A DNA stretch of 64,000 bases from Mucilaginibacter saanensis (lineage in GTDB: Bacteria; Bacteroidota; Bacteroidia; Sphingobacteriales; Sphingobacteriaceae), in assembly GCF_014200575.1 (NCBI RefSeq), contig NZ_JACHBZ010000005.1, positions 62,001 through 126,000 of the forward strand, written 5' to 3'. A program made the position numbers and the translations under genes. This document shows positions 35,547 to 44,836 of the stretch, one piece after another. Positions within the stretch are counted from its first letter, which is position 1; each line of letters begins with the position of its first letter. The notes beneath the pieces were generated by a model that saw nothing but the letters and a program-made list of their open reading frames with translations, was not told the origin of the DNA and ran no database searches.

Positions 35547-36794
35547 TTGAAACTTATAAAAACCTCTTTTTTTTCGGCTATAATTACTTTTATCCGTATA
35601 GCTTCAAATTTTGTTGCGGGTAAAGTAGTGGCTTTATTGACTGGTCCGGCTGGAGTAGCACTGATTGGACAGTTTTCAAATTTTATATCCATAGCTTTAA
35701 CTTTTGCTAACGGGGCAATCAATAGCGGCGTAATTAAATATACAGCTGAGTATGAAGGAGATGAGCAGCAGCTGAAAAAGCTTTTTAGCACCTCCCTTAA
35801 AATAAGTATTTATAGCTCAAGTGTGTTCGGCTTTTTATTGCTCTGCATAGCAACTTATGTTTCTAAATGGTTATTTCATTCAGATCTTTATACTAATCCA
35901 TTAAGAGTACTGGGGTGTACCATTATCCTGTATTCGCTCAACTCGCTTCTTATATCTATTTTAAATGGTAAAAAACAAATAAAAACATACACCTTGGTAA
36001 ATACAGTTGGAAGTGTTGTTGGTTTGGTGTTTACTGTTGTATTAGTTTTCTTTTATAAAATAAGCGGTGCTCTTTATGCTTTAGTTTTAGCGCAGTCTAT
36101 TGTGTTTTTTGTTACTATGGTAATGGTTGTTAGAAGTAGTTGGTTTTCAAAGGCTTATTTTAATCAGCCTTTTGATAGGGCAACAGCCCGTAACTTATCA
36201 CGCTTTAGTTTAATGGCTATAGTTACAGCCTTAACCGTACCTGTTTCACAGATCATCCTGCGTAATTTAGTCATTACTCAATTAGGGGTTAATTCTGCCG
36301 GTTACTGGCAGGGGATGATGCGTGTTTCTGATGGTTATTTGTTGTTAGTTACTACTTCTTTAAGTACTTATTATCTACCCAAATTATCTTCGTTAAATAA
36401 TGATGAAGACATGCGGAAAGAAATTTTTCAGGGATATAAAATTATACTGCCGGTTGTGTTTGTGAGCTGTATGCTTATTTATCTATTACGCTTTGTTATC
36501 ATCCATATTTTATATACTAAAGAGTTTGAGGCTATGAGCGGGCTCTTTATTTACCAACTCATTGGCGACTTTTTCAAAATGTCTGCCTGGATATTGGGGT
36601 ACTTAATGTTAGCCAAAGCCATGACCAAAGCATATATAATAACAGAAATTGTTTTTAGTGTAAGCAATGTCTTGTTAGGATATCTTTGTATACATTTGTT
36701 CCAGTTAAACGGTATTACCATTGCATTTGCAATCAATTATTTTATTTATTTAATAATTATGATTGTGATTTTCAGAAAGTTATTATTTAAATGA
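35547..36794 (+). CDS. wzx: O-antigen/EPS flippase (Wzx)
   Basis: A 415-residue polytopic protein with about 10-12 membrane helices and the start pattern of the O-antigen translocase family (S-F-F-S-A-I-I-T-F-I-R then A-G-K-V-V-A-L-L-T-G-P-A-G-V-A). It would flip the undecaprenyl-linked repeat unit across the inner membrane. The start is TTG at 35547, 9 bp after the preceding stop, and the stop overlaps the next gene by 4 bp. Assignment is by topology and the WzxE-like N-terminus. Confidence 0.88.
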   Translation: MKLIKTSFFSAIITFIRIASNFVAGKVVALLTGPAGVALIGQFSNFISIALTFANGAINSGVIKYTAEYEGDEQQLKKLFSTSLKISIYSSSVFGFLLLCIATYVSKWLFHSDLYTNPLRVLGCTIILYSLNSLLISILNGKKQIKTYTLVNTVGSVVGLVFTVVLVFFYKISGALYALVLAQSIVFFVTMVMVVRSSWFSKAYFNQPFDRATARNLSRFSLMAIVTALTVPVSQIILRNLVITQLGVNSAGYWQGMMRVSDGYLLLVTTSLSTYYLPKLSSLNNDEDMRKEIFQGYKIILPVVFVSCMLIYLLRFVIIHILYTKEFEAMSGLFIYQLIGDFFKMSAWILGYLMLAKAMTKAYIITEIVFSVSNVLLGYLCIHLFQLNGITIAFAINYFIYLIIMIVIFRKLLFK

Positions 36795-37645
36795 GTTATC
36801 CTTTAGTATCTTTTATCATTCCTGTTTATAATCATCAAAATTATGTTGCTTATACATTAAACAGTATTTGTGATGATGATTATCCAAATAAGGAAATCGT
36901 TATTGTTAACGATGGCTCAACCGATAACTCTGACAAAGTTATAACCGAGTGGATAGCTGTAAATGCCGGTAAAATTTCGGTAAACTATGTAAATCGCGAA
37001 AACAAAGGAATATGCAGCGCTCTTAATGAGCTGGTTAAGCTATCAAAAGGCAAGTATATCATTATTGTGGCAAGCGATGATATGTTGTACGGCAGTACAG
37101 TAACCCGAAGGGTTAATATTTTAGAGGAGAATGAAAAAACGGGTAAGTTTGTTTTAATTAGCGATGCCTTGATTATTGATGAAAATAACAATGTTTCACA
37201 GCAAAGCTCAATGGAGAATAATAAGGGAAATAAGCAAAAATTTAAAACTGATAGGGGTATCCTTGAAGAAATGATAACCAAACCTTCAACAGTAGGTGCT
37301 ATTTCCATAATTAATAAATCTATATACGATAAAATTGGTCCTTATCCCGAGGATTTGTATCTGGAAGACTGGTTCTTTTATCAAAGAGCAGCAGCTTTAA
37401 AATCTATTATATTTTGGGATGAAGTTGTTTCTTTATACCGGGTGCATTCGAGTAACATGTCTGGAGTTAATATCTCTATGAAAAGGAGGTTAGATATTCT
37501 CAGGTCGGTTAAAACATCAGTATCCAGAAATATAAGTTGGTTTCCCTCTGTGTATTATAAGTTTTTGGGAGTAAGGAAATTAATTTCATTGTATTATTTA
37601 ATTTTTAAACTAAAAGTAAAAGGAGTAATCGTTAAAGAAACGTAA
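36791..37645 (+). CDS. Glycosyltransferase family 2
   Basis: A 284-residue GT-A enzyme. The N-terminus V-S-F-I-I-P-V-Y-N-H-Q and E-I-V-I-V-N-D-G-S-T-D-N-S are the nucleotide-sugar binding signature; V-A-S-D-D-M holds the DxD-like metal site, and E-D-W-F-F-Y-Q (about 196-202) resembles the ED motif with the catalytic base. It adds one sugar to the repeat unit; donor and acceptor unknown. A 163-bp gap follows, the largest between the FdtA gene and WcaI. Confidence 0.9.
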   Translation: MSYPLVSFIIPVYNHQNYVAYTLNSICDDDYPNKEIVIVNDGSTDNSDKVITEWIAVNAGKISVNYVNRENKGICSALNELVKLSKGKYIIIVASDDMLYGSTVTRRVNILEENEKTGKFVLISDALIIDENNNVSQQSSMENNKGNKQKFKTDRGILEEMITKPSTVGAISIINKSIYDKIGPYPEDLYLEDWFFYQRAAALKSIIFWDEVVSLYRVHSSNMSGVNISMKRRLDILRSVKTSVSRNISWFPSVYYKFLGVRKLISLYYLIFKLKVKGVIVKET

Positions 37646-37808
37646 GGCGTTTTGTTGGTTGTTTGTTAAATTGAGAATAAGAGCGCTATTGATGGCATTT
37701 TTCTGAACATTTTGTTAGTTGGTATATGAAAACTTAATTCATAGGGTAGCTTAATTAATTATAACTTTTACCTGAATATCTGTTAAATAAGCCCAAAGGA
37801 TAATAATT

Positions 37809-38435
37809 ATGATAGGTTTTATTGTTAGAAAAGTAAAAGGAATTTTATTGGCCCGGCATATAAGTGGTGCTTCAAAATATATAATAAGGGGGAATTCTCA
37901 CTTTTTTGAAAGCTTTAGATTAACTGTAATAAAGCCGGTACAAGATAAAATATATTTAAAAGTTGGGGACGATTGTATTTTGGATTGCAAAGTTTTATTT
38001 GAATCTGGTACAGGTGAGGTAATTATAGGAAATAGGTGTTATATAGGAACAAGTAGCATTATCAGCAGAAATAAAATTGAGTTCGGTAATGATGTAATGG
38101 TAGCCATGGGGTCTGTGTTTTACGATCATGACTCGCACTCTATTAATTATTTAAACAGAGAGGATGACATTACACGGCAGTTAGAAGATCATAGATCTGG
38201 AAAATTTTTTATTGAGAATAAAAGTTGGAACAACGTAACGTCAAGTCCGATAAAAATAGGTAACAATGCATGGATAGGGATAAATTGTATCATTTTAAAG
38301 GGTGTAACAATAGGTGAAGGAGCAATTATAGGTGCAGGTAGTGTAGTAACACGTGATATTCCTGCATGGACAGTGGCTGGCGGTAATCCGGCTAAAGTAA
38401 TTAAAGAAATTCCTGATGAGCGCAGAAGAAAGTAA
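37809..38435 (+). CDS. Hexapeptide-repeat acyltransferase
   Basis: A 208-residue left-handed beta-helix acyltransferase. Repeats: V-I-I-G-N-R-C-Y-I, I-E-F-G-N-D-V-M-V, I-K-I-G-N-N-A-W-I, V-T-I-G-E-G-A-I-I-G-A-G-S-V-V. The H-D-S-H-S segment probably contains the catalytic His. The end A-G-G-N-P-A-K-V-I-K is characteristic of the WcaF/LacA group. It probably O-acetylates a repeat-unit sugar. The gene overlaps the next by 20 bp. Confidence 0.87.
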   Translation: MIGFIVRKVKGILLARHISGASKYIIRGNSHFFESFRLTVIKPVQDKIYLKVGDDCILDCKVLFESGTGEVIIGNRCYIGTSSIISRNKIEFGNDVMVAMGSVFYDHDSHSINYLNREDDITRQLEDHRSGKFFIENKSWNNVTSSPIKIGNNAWIGINCIILKGVTIGEGAIIGAGSVVTRDIPAWTVAGGNPAKVIKEIPDERRRK

Positions 38436-39360
38436 GAAAAAGGTGGTTTTAATAACCGGGGCATATGGCTTTTTGGGGCGCCATGCCGCAAAAAACTTTA
38501 GTGATGAGGGATATCGTGTTATTGGCATTGGGCATGGTAAATGGCAATCATATGAATACAATAAATGGGGAATTGATGAGTGGAATGAATCTACGATAAC
38601 ATTTGAAGCGTTGATTAATTTAAACAGGACCTTTGATGTTATTGTACATTGCGGAGGAAGTGGCTCTGTGGCATTTTCTTACCAAAATCCGTATGAGGAT
38701 TTTCAGAAAAGTGTTCAAAGCACATTGTCATTGTTAGAATATATACGTCTTCAGGCAAAGCCATGCCATTTTATCTATCCTTCAAGCCCTGCCGTTCATG
38801 GCGACCTGGGTGATAAGGAAATCATAGAGGATGACCCTTCTTTTCCCATATCGCCCTATGGCTTCCATAAAAAAGCAGCAGAGGAGTTATGTCTATCGTA
38901 TCATAAAAACTTTAATATAAAAGTATCCATCATTCGGTATTTTTCTATTTATGGAGCTGGTTTGCAAAAACAGCTGCTTTGGGATGCCTGTTTGAAAATA
39001 AAAAATTCAGAAAAAGAGATCACATTTTTTGGTACGGGCGACGAAACCAGGGATTGGATTTATGTGACAGATGCTACGTCTTTAATTTTAGCAATAGCCA
39101 AAAATGTTAAGGCAGATATGATCATCATAAATGGCGGAACCGGTGTAAGAACAACAATAAGCAACACCATAAATGAATTGGTTAGATTGTATGGTAAAAA
39201 CAACGTAGTTACTTTTAATAAGCAGGTAAAACCTGGCGATCCGAGATTTTATCATGCAGACATTTCAAAAGCTAAGGCATTAGGATGGGAGCCATCAATC
39301 AGTTTGTCAGAAGGGCTCATGAAATATTTAATTTATTTTAAAAATTTAATGAATGACTAA
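38416..39360 (+). CDS. NAD-dependent sugar epimerase/dehydratase
   Basis: A 314-residue extended SDR. The Rossmann motif is T-G-A-Y-G-F-L-G-R-H (about 14-23). The catalytic triad is the Ser/Thr in I-Y-P-S-S-P and Y-x-x-x-K in Y-G-F-H-K. Y-F-S-I-Y-G-A-G-L and R-D-W-I-Y-V-T-D-A are also typical of nucleotide-sugar epimerases and dehydratases. It supplies or modifies a nucleotide sugar for the repeat unit; the exact reaction (4-epimerase, 4,6-dehydratase or reductase) cannot be fixed. Confidence 0.85.
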   Translation: MSAEESKKKVVLITGAYGFLGRHAAKNFSDEGYRVIGIGHGKWQSYEYNKWGIDEWNESTITFEALINLNRTFDVIVHCGGSGSVAFSYQNPYEDFQKSVQSTLSLLEYIRLQAKPCHFIYPSSPAVHGDLGDKEIIEDDPSFPISPYGFHKKAAEELCLSYHKNFNIKVSIIRYFSIYGAGLQKQLLWDACLKIKNSEKEITFFGTGDETRDWIYVTDATSLILAIAKNVKADMIIINGGTGVRTTISNTINELVRLYGKNNVVTFNKQVKPGDPRFYHADISKAKALGWEPSISLSEGLMKYLIYFKNLMND

Positions 39361-40516
39361 AGTTGCATTTATTTTAAATTTCACAAAAGAATATAAAGGC
39401 GGTATCAATTATATCAAAAATCTGCTTTATGCATGTTCTCTTGAAAAACAGAGCAATCTGGAATTTTTTCTTTTTGTACCCAGTGATATCGAGCAGGAAT
39501 ATATTGATACTTTTTCACCATATGCCCAAATAATAAGAACAAGTATTCTGAAAAGAAAAACGTTACCCTGGTTTTTTGAAAAGGTATTGGAAAGAAAATT
39601 CAGTATCAACTTTTTGCTGTTAAGATTATTAAAGAAACATAAAATAGATGTTGTATCACATTCTAATTTTTTTGACAGGTATAAATCTTTAAAAATTATC
39701 AACTGGGTTCCTGACTTTCAAATACTTCATTATCCTGATTTATGGAATGATAGTGAACGAGAGCGGATACTTAAATTATACAGAAATATTGTTAAGTATA
39801 GCGATCGGATTATTTTAAGCAGCAATGATGCTTTTAAAGATTACAAAGGTTTTACTTCAGAAAAAATTGAGAAGGTGAGGGTTATGCAATTTGTTTCTCA
39901 ACCGGTTTCCATAAGTAAAACTGAATTAGATGTAGTAAAGGAAACAGTAAAAAACAAATATAATATTGATAGGGATTTTTTTTACTTGCCAAACCAATTT
40001 TGGAGCCATAAAAATCATATAACAGCCTTTAAAGCTGTAAATTTATTGAAAAAGCAGGGCCTTAATCCGCTATTGATCACCACGGGTCACATGGCTGATT
40101 ACAGGGAAGGAAGTGAGCATATAAAACTTATTCATGATTATATAAATGATAATGATTTAGCCGATAATATTTTATTGCTTGGCCTCATACCATATAATGA
40201 AGTTTTGATTTTAATCAGTACCTGCCTGGCACTAATTAACCCTTCGCTATTTGAAGGATGGAGTTCAACCGTTGAAGAAGCTAAAAGTAGCGGCAAACAA
40301 ATAATACTATCTGATATACCCATACATAAAGAACAAAACCCGGCAACAGGTTTGTATTTTAACCCGCTGAATGAACAAGAGCTGGCTGGTATATTAAAAA
40401 ATGTACTGGAAAATCCGCCCAAGCCCCAGGATATTAGTTTGGTTAAGGAAAATTTAGAAGCCAGAACTAAATTGTTTGCTGAAAAGTATCACAGTATAAT
40501 TGCCGAACTATTTTAG
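39353..40516 (+). CDS. Glycosyltransferase, GT4-like
   Basis: A 387-residue GT-B enzyme. The C-terminal donor domain shows N-Q-F-W-S-H-K-N-H (about 218-226) and F-E-G-W-S-S-T-V-E-E-A with the E-x7-E-type motif of GT4. The N-terminal half begins F-I-L-N-F-T-K-E-Y-K-G-G. It would extend the repeat unit. It overlaps the preceding gene by 8 bp. Donor unknown. Confidence 0.87.
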   Translation: MTKVAFILNFTKEYKGGINYIKNLLYACSLEKQSNLEFFLFVPSDIEQEYIDTFSPYAQIIRTSILKRKTLPWFFEKVLERKFSINFLLLRLLKKHKIDVVSHSNFFDRYKSLKIINWVPDFQILHYPDLWNDSERERILKLYRNIVKYSDRIILSSNDAFKDYKGFTSEKIEKVRVMQFVSQPVSISKTELDVVKETVKNKYNIDRDFFYLPNQFWSHKNHITAFKAVNLLKKQGLNPLLITTGHMADYREGSEHIKLIHDYINDNDLADNILLLGLIPYNEVLILISTCLALINPSLFEGWSSTVEEAKSSGKQIILSDIPIHKEQNPATGLYFNPLNEQELAGILKNVLENPPKPQDISLVKENLEARTKLFAEKYHSIIAELF

Positions 40517-40532
40517 TTTTAGAGAATTAACA

Positions 40533-41363
40533 ATGGAACAATTTATTGCCGTTCTGGTTTTATACAAGCTAAATTTAAACAAATCAAAAACGTTTCTATC
40601 AATTTTAAAGTCGCTGCAAAAAGCAGGCAGTAAACTTGATCTGTTAGTTTATGATAATTCGCCTGCTTACAATGCAGACATTGCTTCAACAATAAGCAGT
40701 TTAAGTGAGGTTAATATTAACTATTATCCAGATAACAATAATAGCGGTGTTAGTAAAGCTTATAACTTAGCACAGTCTGTTGGCAAAGTAAATGGTAAAA
40801 AGTGGATTATATTATTTGATCAGGATACAGATTTTCCTGAAGACATGATTGAGAAATATATAGATGCAACTCGTACTTTTCCCAATGATAAATTGTTTGC
40901 ACCCATAATGTTCGCCAATCAGAAAACTATGATATCACCGTGTTATTTTAAACTGATGCGTGGGTTTTCAGCCAGCGGCGTTACAACAGGTATTAGTTCA
41001 TTGAAAAAATATTCGGTTATAAACTGTGGTTTGTGTATTGACATAGATTCGTTTATGGTGAATAACGGATACAATGAGCTTATTCGGCTTGATTTTAGTG
41101 ATCATGATTTTATCAGACGGTTTAAGGATACTGTAACCGATAGGTTCATTGTAATTGATTTAAAAGTTAATCACGAACTGTCAACTGAAAGCAAAAATTC
41201 AGCAAAAAGCGACCTTGTTAGATTTGATTATTATTTGGAAGGGGCTAAGTATATCTCTTCTTCGGTATTTGAAAGTTTTTTATTGAAAATCCATGCAGCG
41301 TTAAGGTCGTTAAAATTAACTTTAATTCATAAGGACTTTTCTTTTATTAAGAAACTTTTATAA
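40533..41363 (+). CDS. Glycosyltransferase family 2, rhamnosyltransferase-like
   Basis: About 276 residues from the ATG at 40533; an in-frame TTG at 40500 would lie in the preceding gene and is less likely. GT-A landmarks: V-Y-D-N-S-P-A, N-N-N-S-G-V-S-K-A-Y-N and F-D-Q-D-T-D-F-P, which is the rhamnosyltransferase-type D-Q-D metal site. The C-terminal part has D-F-S-D-H-D-F. It adds one sugar, possibly rhamnose or another deoxysugar, to the repeat unit. Confidence 0.85.
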   Translation: MEQFIAVLVLYKLNLNKSKTFLSILKSLQKAGSKLDLLVYDNSPAYNADIASTISSLSEVNINYYPDNNNSGVSKAYNLAQSVGKVNGKKWIILFDQDTDFPEDMIEKYIDATRTFPNDKLFAPIMFANQKTMISPCYFKLMRGFSASGVTTGISSLKKYSVINCGLCIDIDSFMVNNGYNELIRLDFSDHDFIRRFKDTVTDRFIVIDLKVNHELSTESKNSAKSDLVRFDYYLEGAKYISSSVFESFLLKIHAALRSLKLTLIHKDFSFIKKLL

Positions 41364-41377
41364 TTTAATTTTTAATT

Positions 41378-42601
41378 GTGTCTGATAACAATAGTTTTGA
41401 TAGGGTAAAGAAGTATATATTAAATGTAATATTTACGTGTGTGTTTCTAGAGCTATTTCTGGGGGGCTCTGGGCGCTTAGTAGAGTTTACCTCATTTCTT
41501 ACCTTAAGAATGTGCCTGTTTTGTATTTACATTCCTATAACGCTATTTTTTTTAATTGTTAGAAAGTATCTGAATAAATTTATTGTATTAATTGTTGGCT
41601 ATTTTTTATTTTCTGTAACAATAGCAACTATTGTAGCGTTTATAAATATTAAAACGGCAACGGCTGGTATGTTTGATGATATTAAGCCTCTGCTTAATAT
41701 ATTTTTACTTCCTTATTTATACTATTCCATTGATTCGGTTGATAAGATTAAACATCTTTTAAAGCTGCTTAAAATCTCCGCGGTAATACTGGCGATAATG
41801 CATTTGGTGTTTTATTGCATTTATTTGCAAAATTCAAGCATCGCGCAACTAACGGCGGTTTTGAGTACCAATGCGGAAGATATTGACAAAACACAATTCT
41901 TTTTCAAGGGCGATAGTGGTTATGTAAATTATACAGGTGATGTTTATTTATGCATCGGTTTTATAGTATGGGATCAATTTCATAGAAACTCGTTATTTAA
42001 ATATATTATTTTGCTCCTATTGTTTGTTTCCATTGTATTAACTGGTACCCGCGGACTTATATTGGCAACCGCCGGAGCTTATTTTATAAAGTGGGCATTC
42101 TTGAAATTTAATTATAAATCAATTGCATACATCCTGATTGGCTCTTTTCTTACAGTGCTGATGTTTTTGAGCTTAAAGGGTAGTATTGGTGATAAGGACG
42201 AGAGCGATCAGGTAAGATACAATACAATTAATCAGGTGGTAGATCGTATAAGTCCAATGTCTGTTATAGTAGGACATGGGTTTGGTAATGGGGTACCGGA
42301 AAGACCAGGCCATATGGAGATTTCCTACCTTGAAGTTTTTCACAAACAAGGAGTAATAGGTTTGGTGTACTATTTTCTAATTTTGTTGGTAGGTTACATA
42401 ATGTATAAAAGGTGCAGCGTAAAGAATGGTATAGGTTTTTTTATGTTTATCTGGTTTGTATACTTACTAACTTTTACCAATCCATATATCAATCATCCAT
42501 TGGGTATAACTATTATTTCTATTGCAATAATATCGATGATGAAGCTTAGTGAATTTGAAAAAATTAAACCAGTTATTTTATATAAACTAAATAAAGTATA
42601 A
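41378..42601 (+). CDS. O-antigen/EPS polymerase (Wzy-like)
   Basis: A 407-residue polytopic protein with about 10-12 membrane helices and a larger loop (about 160-190 and 265-315), as in Wzy and O-antigen ligase proteins. The T-G-T-R-G-L-I-L-A-T-A motif (about 221-231) is the Arg-containing signature of this family. With Wzx and Wzz it would assemble repeat units in the periplasm. The start is GTG at 41378. Ligase-type activity is an alternative. Confidence 0.82.
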   Translation: MSDNNSFDRVKKYILNVIFTCVFLELFLGGSGRLVEFTSFLTLRMCLFCIYIPITLFFLIVRKYLNKFIVLIVGYFLFSVTIATIVAFINIKTATAGMFDDIKPLLNIFLLPYLYYSIDSVDKIKHLLKLLKISAVILAIMHLVFYCIYLQNSSIAQLTAVLSTNAEDIDKTQFFFKGDSGYVNYTGDVYLCIGFIVWDQFHRNSLFKYIILLLLFVSIVLTGTRGLILATAGAYFIKWAFLKFNYKSIAYILIGSFLTVLMFLSLKGSIGDKDESDQVRYNTINQVVDRISPMSVIVGHGFGNGVPERPGHMEISYLEVFHKQGVIGLVYYFLILLVGYIMYKRCSVKNGIGFFMFIWFVYLLTFTNPYINHPLGITIISIAIISMMKLSEFEKIKPVILYKLNKV

Positions 42602-43315
42602 ATGCGCAATGTGAGTGTTTGTATGGCAACATACAACGGTGAAAAATGTATAAAACAACAAATAGAAAGTATATTATCCCAATTGTCTGATGACGATGAA
42701 GTAATTATTAGTGATGATTCATCAACTGATAATACAATTGGAATAATAAAATCATTTAGCGACAATCGCTTGAAGATTTTTGTAAATACGCACAAGAAAG
42801 GACCCGTAGGTAACTTTGCGACTGCCCTGGAAAATGCGAAATTTGATTTCATTTTCCTTGCAGATCAAGACGACTTATGGTTGGAAGGAAAAGTAAAAAG
42901 ACACATGGAATTGATGCAACAATTTGAGTTAGTTGTTTCTGATGCAATTGTAGTTACAGAAGATGGTACAGTTTTATTTGAATCATTTTTTAAAGCAAGA
43001 AACTCAGGCAGGGGCCTTCTTAAAAACTTAAGGGTAAATTCTTACTTAGGGTGCTGTATGTCATTCAGAAGGAGCTTGCTGAATAAAGCTTTTCCTTTTC
43101 CTAAAAATCTTTACATGCATGATTGGTGGCTGGGTTTGGTTGCCGAAATAGAGGGAAGTATTTATTTTTGTGAAGAAAAATTTTTGCATTATATAAGACA
43201 CCCTAACAATGCTACACAAACGCTTCAAATAAAACTACCCTTATCAAAAAAGATTGCTAACCGTTGGGGATTTATTAAGGCACTAATTAATTTGAAAATC
43301 AAAGGTCTATTTTAG
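42602..43315 (+). CDS. Glycosyltransferase family 2
   Basis: A 237-residue GT-A enzyme beginning directly after the polymerase stop. Signature: V-S-V-C-M-A-T-Y-N-G-E, I-I-S-D-D-S-S-T-D-N-T, and A-D-Q-D-D-L-W (about 86-92), the D-Q-D-D-x-W motif of one bacterial GT2 group often transferring rhamnose, glucose or galactose. M-H-D-W-W-L-G-L-V is the C-terminal conserved region. Donor not assignable. Confidence 0.9.
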   Translation: MRNVSVCMATYNGEKCIKQQIESILSQLSDDDEVIISDDSSTDNTIGIIKSFSDNRLKIFVNTHKKGPVGNFATALENAKFDFIFLADQDDLWLEGKVKRHMELMQQFELVVSDAIVVTEDGTVLFESFFKARNSGRGLLKNLRVNSYLGCCMSFRRSLLNKAFPFPKNLYMHDWWLGLVAEIEGSIYFCEEKFLHYIRHPNNATQTLQIKLPLSKKIANRWGFIKALINLKIKGLF

Positions 43316-43320
43316 TTTAA

Positions 43321-44559
43321 ATGTTAGTTAATAAAAGTTTCTTATTAATATCCACTAATTATTTTCCCGAACCAACTGCAACGGGTAAATATAATGGCGA
43401 GCTAATAGATTGGCTTATAAAAAAAGGGCACAATTGTACCGTTATAACAACTTACCCGCATTATCCTTTTTGGAAAGTTCAGTCACCTTATAAAGGCAGG
43501 TTCTTTAAAAAAGAAACCTTCTCATCGGCTAACTATGGTAAATTAACGGTTTACAGGTGTCCATGTTATATTCCATCTGTTCCATCGGGTGCAAACAGGC
43601 TTCTTATGGAGTCTACATTTTTATTTTCTTCGCTTTTTATTATTGCGCGTTTATTATTCAAAAAGAAACTCGATTATATTTTGGCTATTGCCCCACCTTT
43701 TCACATGGCTTTACCCGCGCTTTTATACCGGTTCTTTAAAAAAGCGATTGTTATATTTCATATACAGGATTTGCAGGTTGATGCCGCTCAGGGTTTAGGA
43801 ATGTTAAATAATAAACTCCTTTTTAATCTTTTATATAAAATTGAAAGGATGTTTTTAAAAAAGGCAGACTTTGTAAGCAGTATTTCTGACGGAATGATTC
43901 GAAAGATCAAGTTGAAAATTAACAGGGAGGTAATTTTATTCCCCAACTGGGTTGATACGAACCAATTATATTATATTAAAGATAAAACCGTTTTAAAAAA
44001 TAAGTGGGGATACTCCGATAACCAATTCATTTGCCTCTATTCGGGAGGGATAGGTGAAAAACAAGGTTTGGACACTATTATAAATGCAGCAAATCTTCTT
44101 AAGCATAATAATAAGTTCAAATTCATTATATGTGGCTCCGGGCAGTATAAATCAACTCTACAACAGATGGCAGATGGATATAACCTTCAAAATGTCCACT
44201 TTTTACCGCTACAGGATAAAGCCGTTTTTAACGAGTTTTTAAACATGGCCGATTTACATTTGATAATTCAAAAATCACAGGCAGGTGATTTGGCCCTACC
44301 TTCAAAATTAACAAGTATACTGGCTACTGGAGGTATTACGTTGGTAACCGCAAACCCACAAACATCCCTGTATGACCTTATAACTAAATACGATGTAGGC
44401 TATATATGTAAACCGGAAAATCCTCAGTCGCTTGTGGATGAGCTGCTTAATATATCTACTGAAAATATTGAAGGGAAAAAATTAAATGCAATAAGTTACG
44501 CAAGAAAACATATCCATATAGACAATGTGATTGCTGAATTTCTTTTAAAGATAAATTAG
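43321..44559 (+). CDS. WcaI-like glycosyltransferase (GT4)
   Basis: A 412-residue GT-B enzyme of the colanic-acid WcaI group. N-terminal marks: N-Y-F-P-E-P-T-A-T-G-K-Y, then T-T-Y-P-H-Y-P and H-I-Q-D-L-Q-V-D-A-A. The C-terminal donor domain has Y-S-G-G-I-G-E-K-Q-G and P-S-K-L-T-S-I-L-A. WcaI transfers a hexose (fucose or glucose in colanic acid) to the lipid-linked precursor. It is the last gene of the long overlapping run; 277 bp follow before the WcaJ-like gene. Confidence 0.87.
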   Translation: MLVNKSFLLISTNYFPEPTATGKYNGELIDWLIKKGHNCTVITTYPHYPFWKVQSPYKGRFFKKETFSSANYGKLTVYRCPCYIPSVPSGANRLLMESTFLFSSLFIIARLLFKKKLDYILAIAPPFHMALPALLYRFFKKAIVIFHIQDLQVDAAQGLGMLNNKLLFNLLYKIERMFLKKADFVSSISDGMIRKIKLKINREVILFPNWVDTNQLYYIKDKTVLKNKWGYSDNQFICLYSGGIGEKQGLDTIINAANLLKHNNKFKFIICGSGQYKSTLQQMADGYNLQNVHFLPLQDKAVFNEFLNMADLHLIIQKSQAGDLALPSKLTSILATGGITLVTANPQTSLYDLITKYDVGYICKPENPQSLVDELLNISTENIEGKKLNAISYARKHIHIDNVIAEFLLKIN

Positions 44560-44815
44560 ATAATTACTAAATGCTAATTGTACCGGCACAGTTGAGGGAG
44601 TGATTTTCTATTGTTGATAGAGGGAACAGTTGTTTAATTATAAAGAAATTCCTGCGTGCTTTTTTTTATAAAATATAGTAGAACAATTCGTTGGGTTTGG
44701 TTGTTAAAAAAAAATCAATTGAATTTTAAATCGTTGTAGCGTTTAGCAAGTTTTAACCGTATATGATATTAAAATATAAATTTTACTTTGAATGATATTA
44801 TAGAGGATAAAGATT

Positions 44816-44823
44816 TATATTTG
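44816..44823 (+). promoter_or_regulatory. Promoter -7 element for the WcaJ-like gene
   Basis: TATATTTG; a TTTG at 44787-44790 is 25 bp upstream, longer than ideal. Predicted start near 44830 would leave a very short leader before the ATG at 44837. Confidence 0.5.
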
Positions 44824-44836
44824 CAACATCTATTTT

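Noticed and set aside
44560..44836. Terminator between the WcaI-like and WcaJ-like genes
   Set aside because: The spacer is A/T-rich with no stable hairpin and T-run; only a promoter element is supported.
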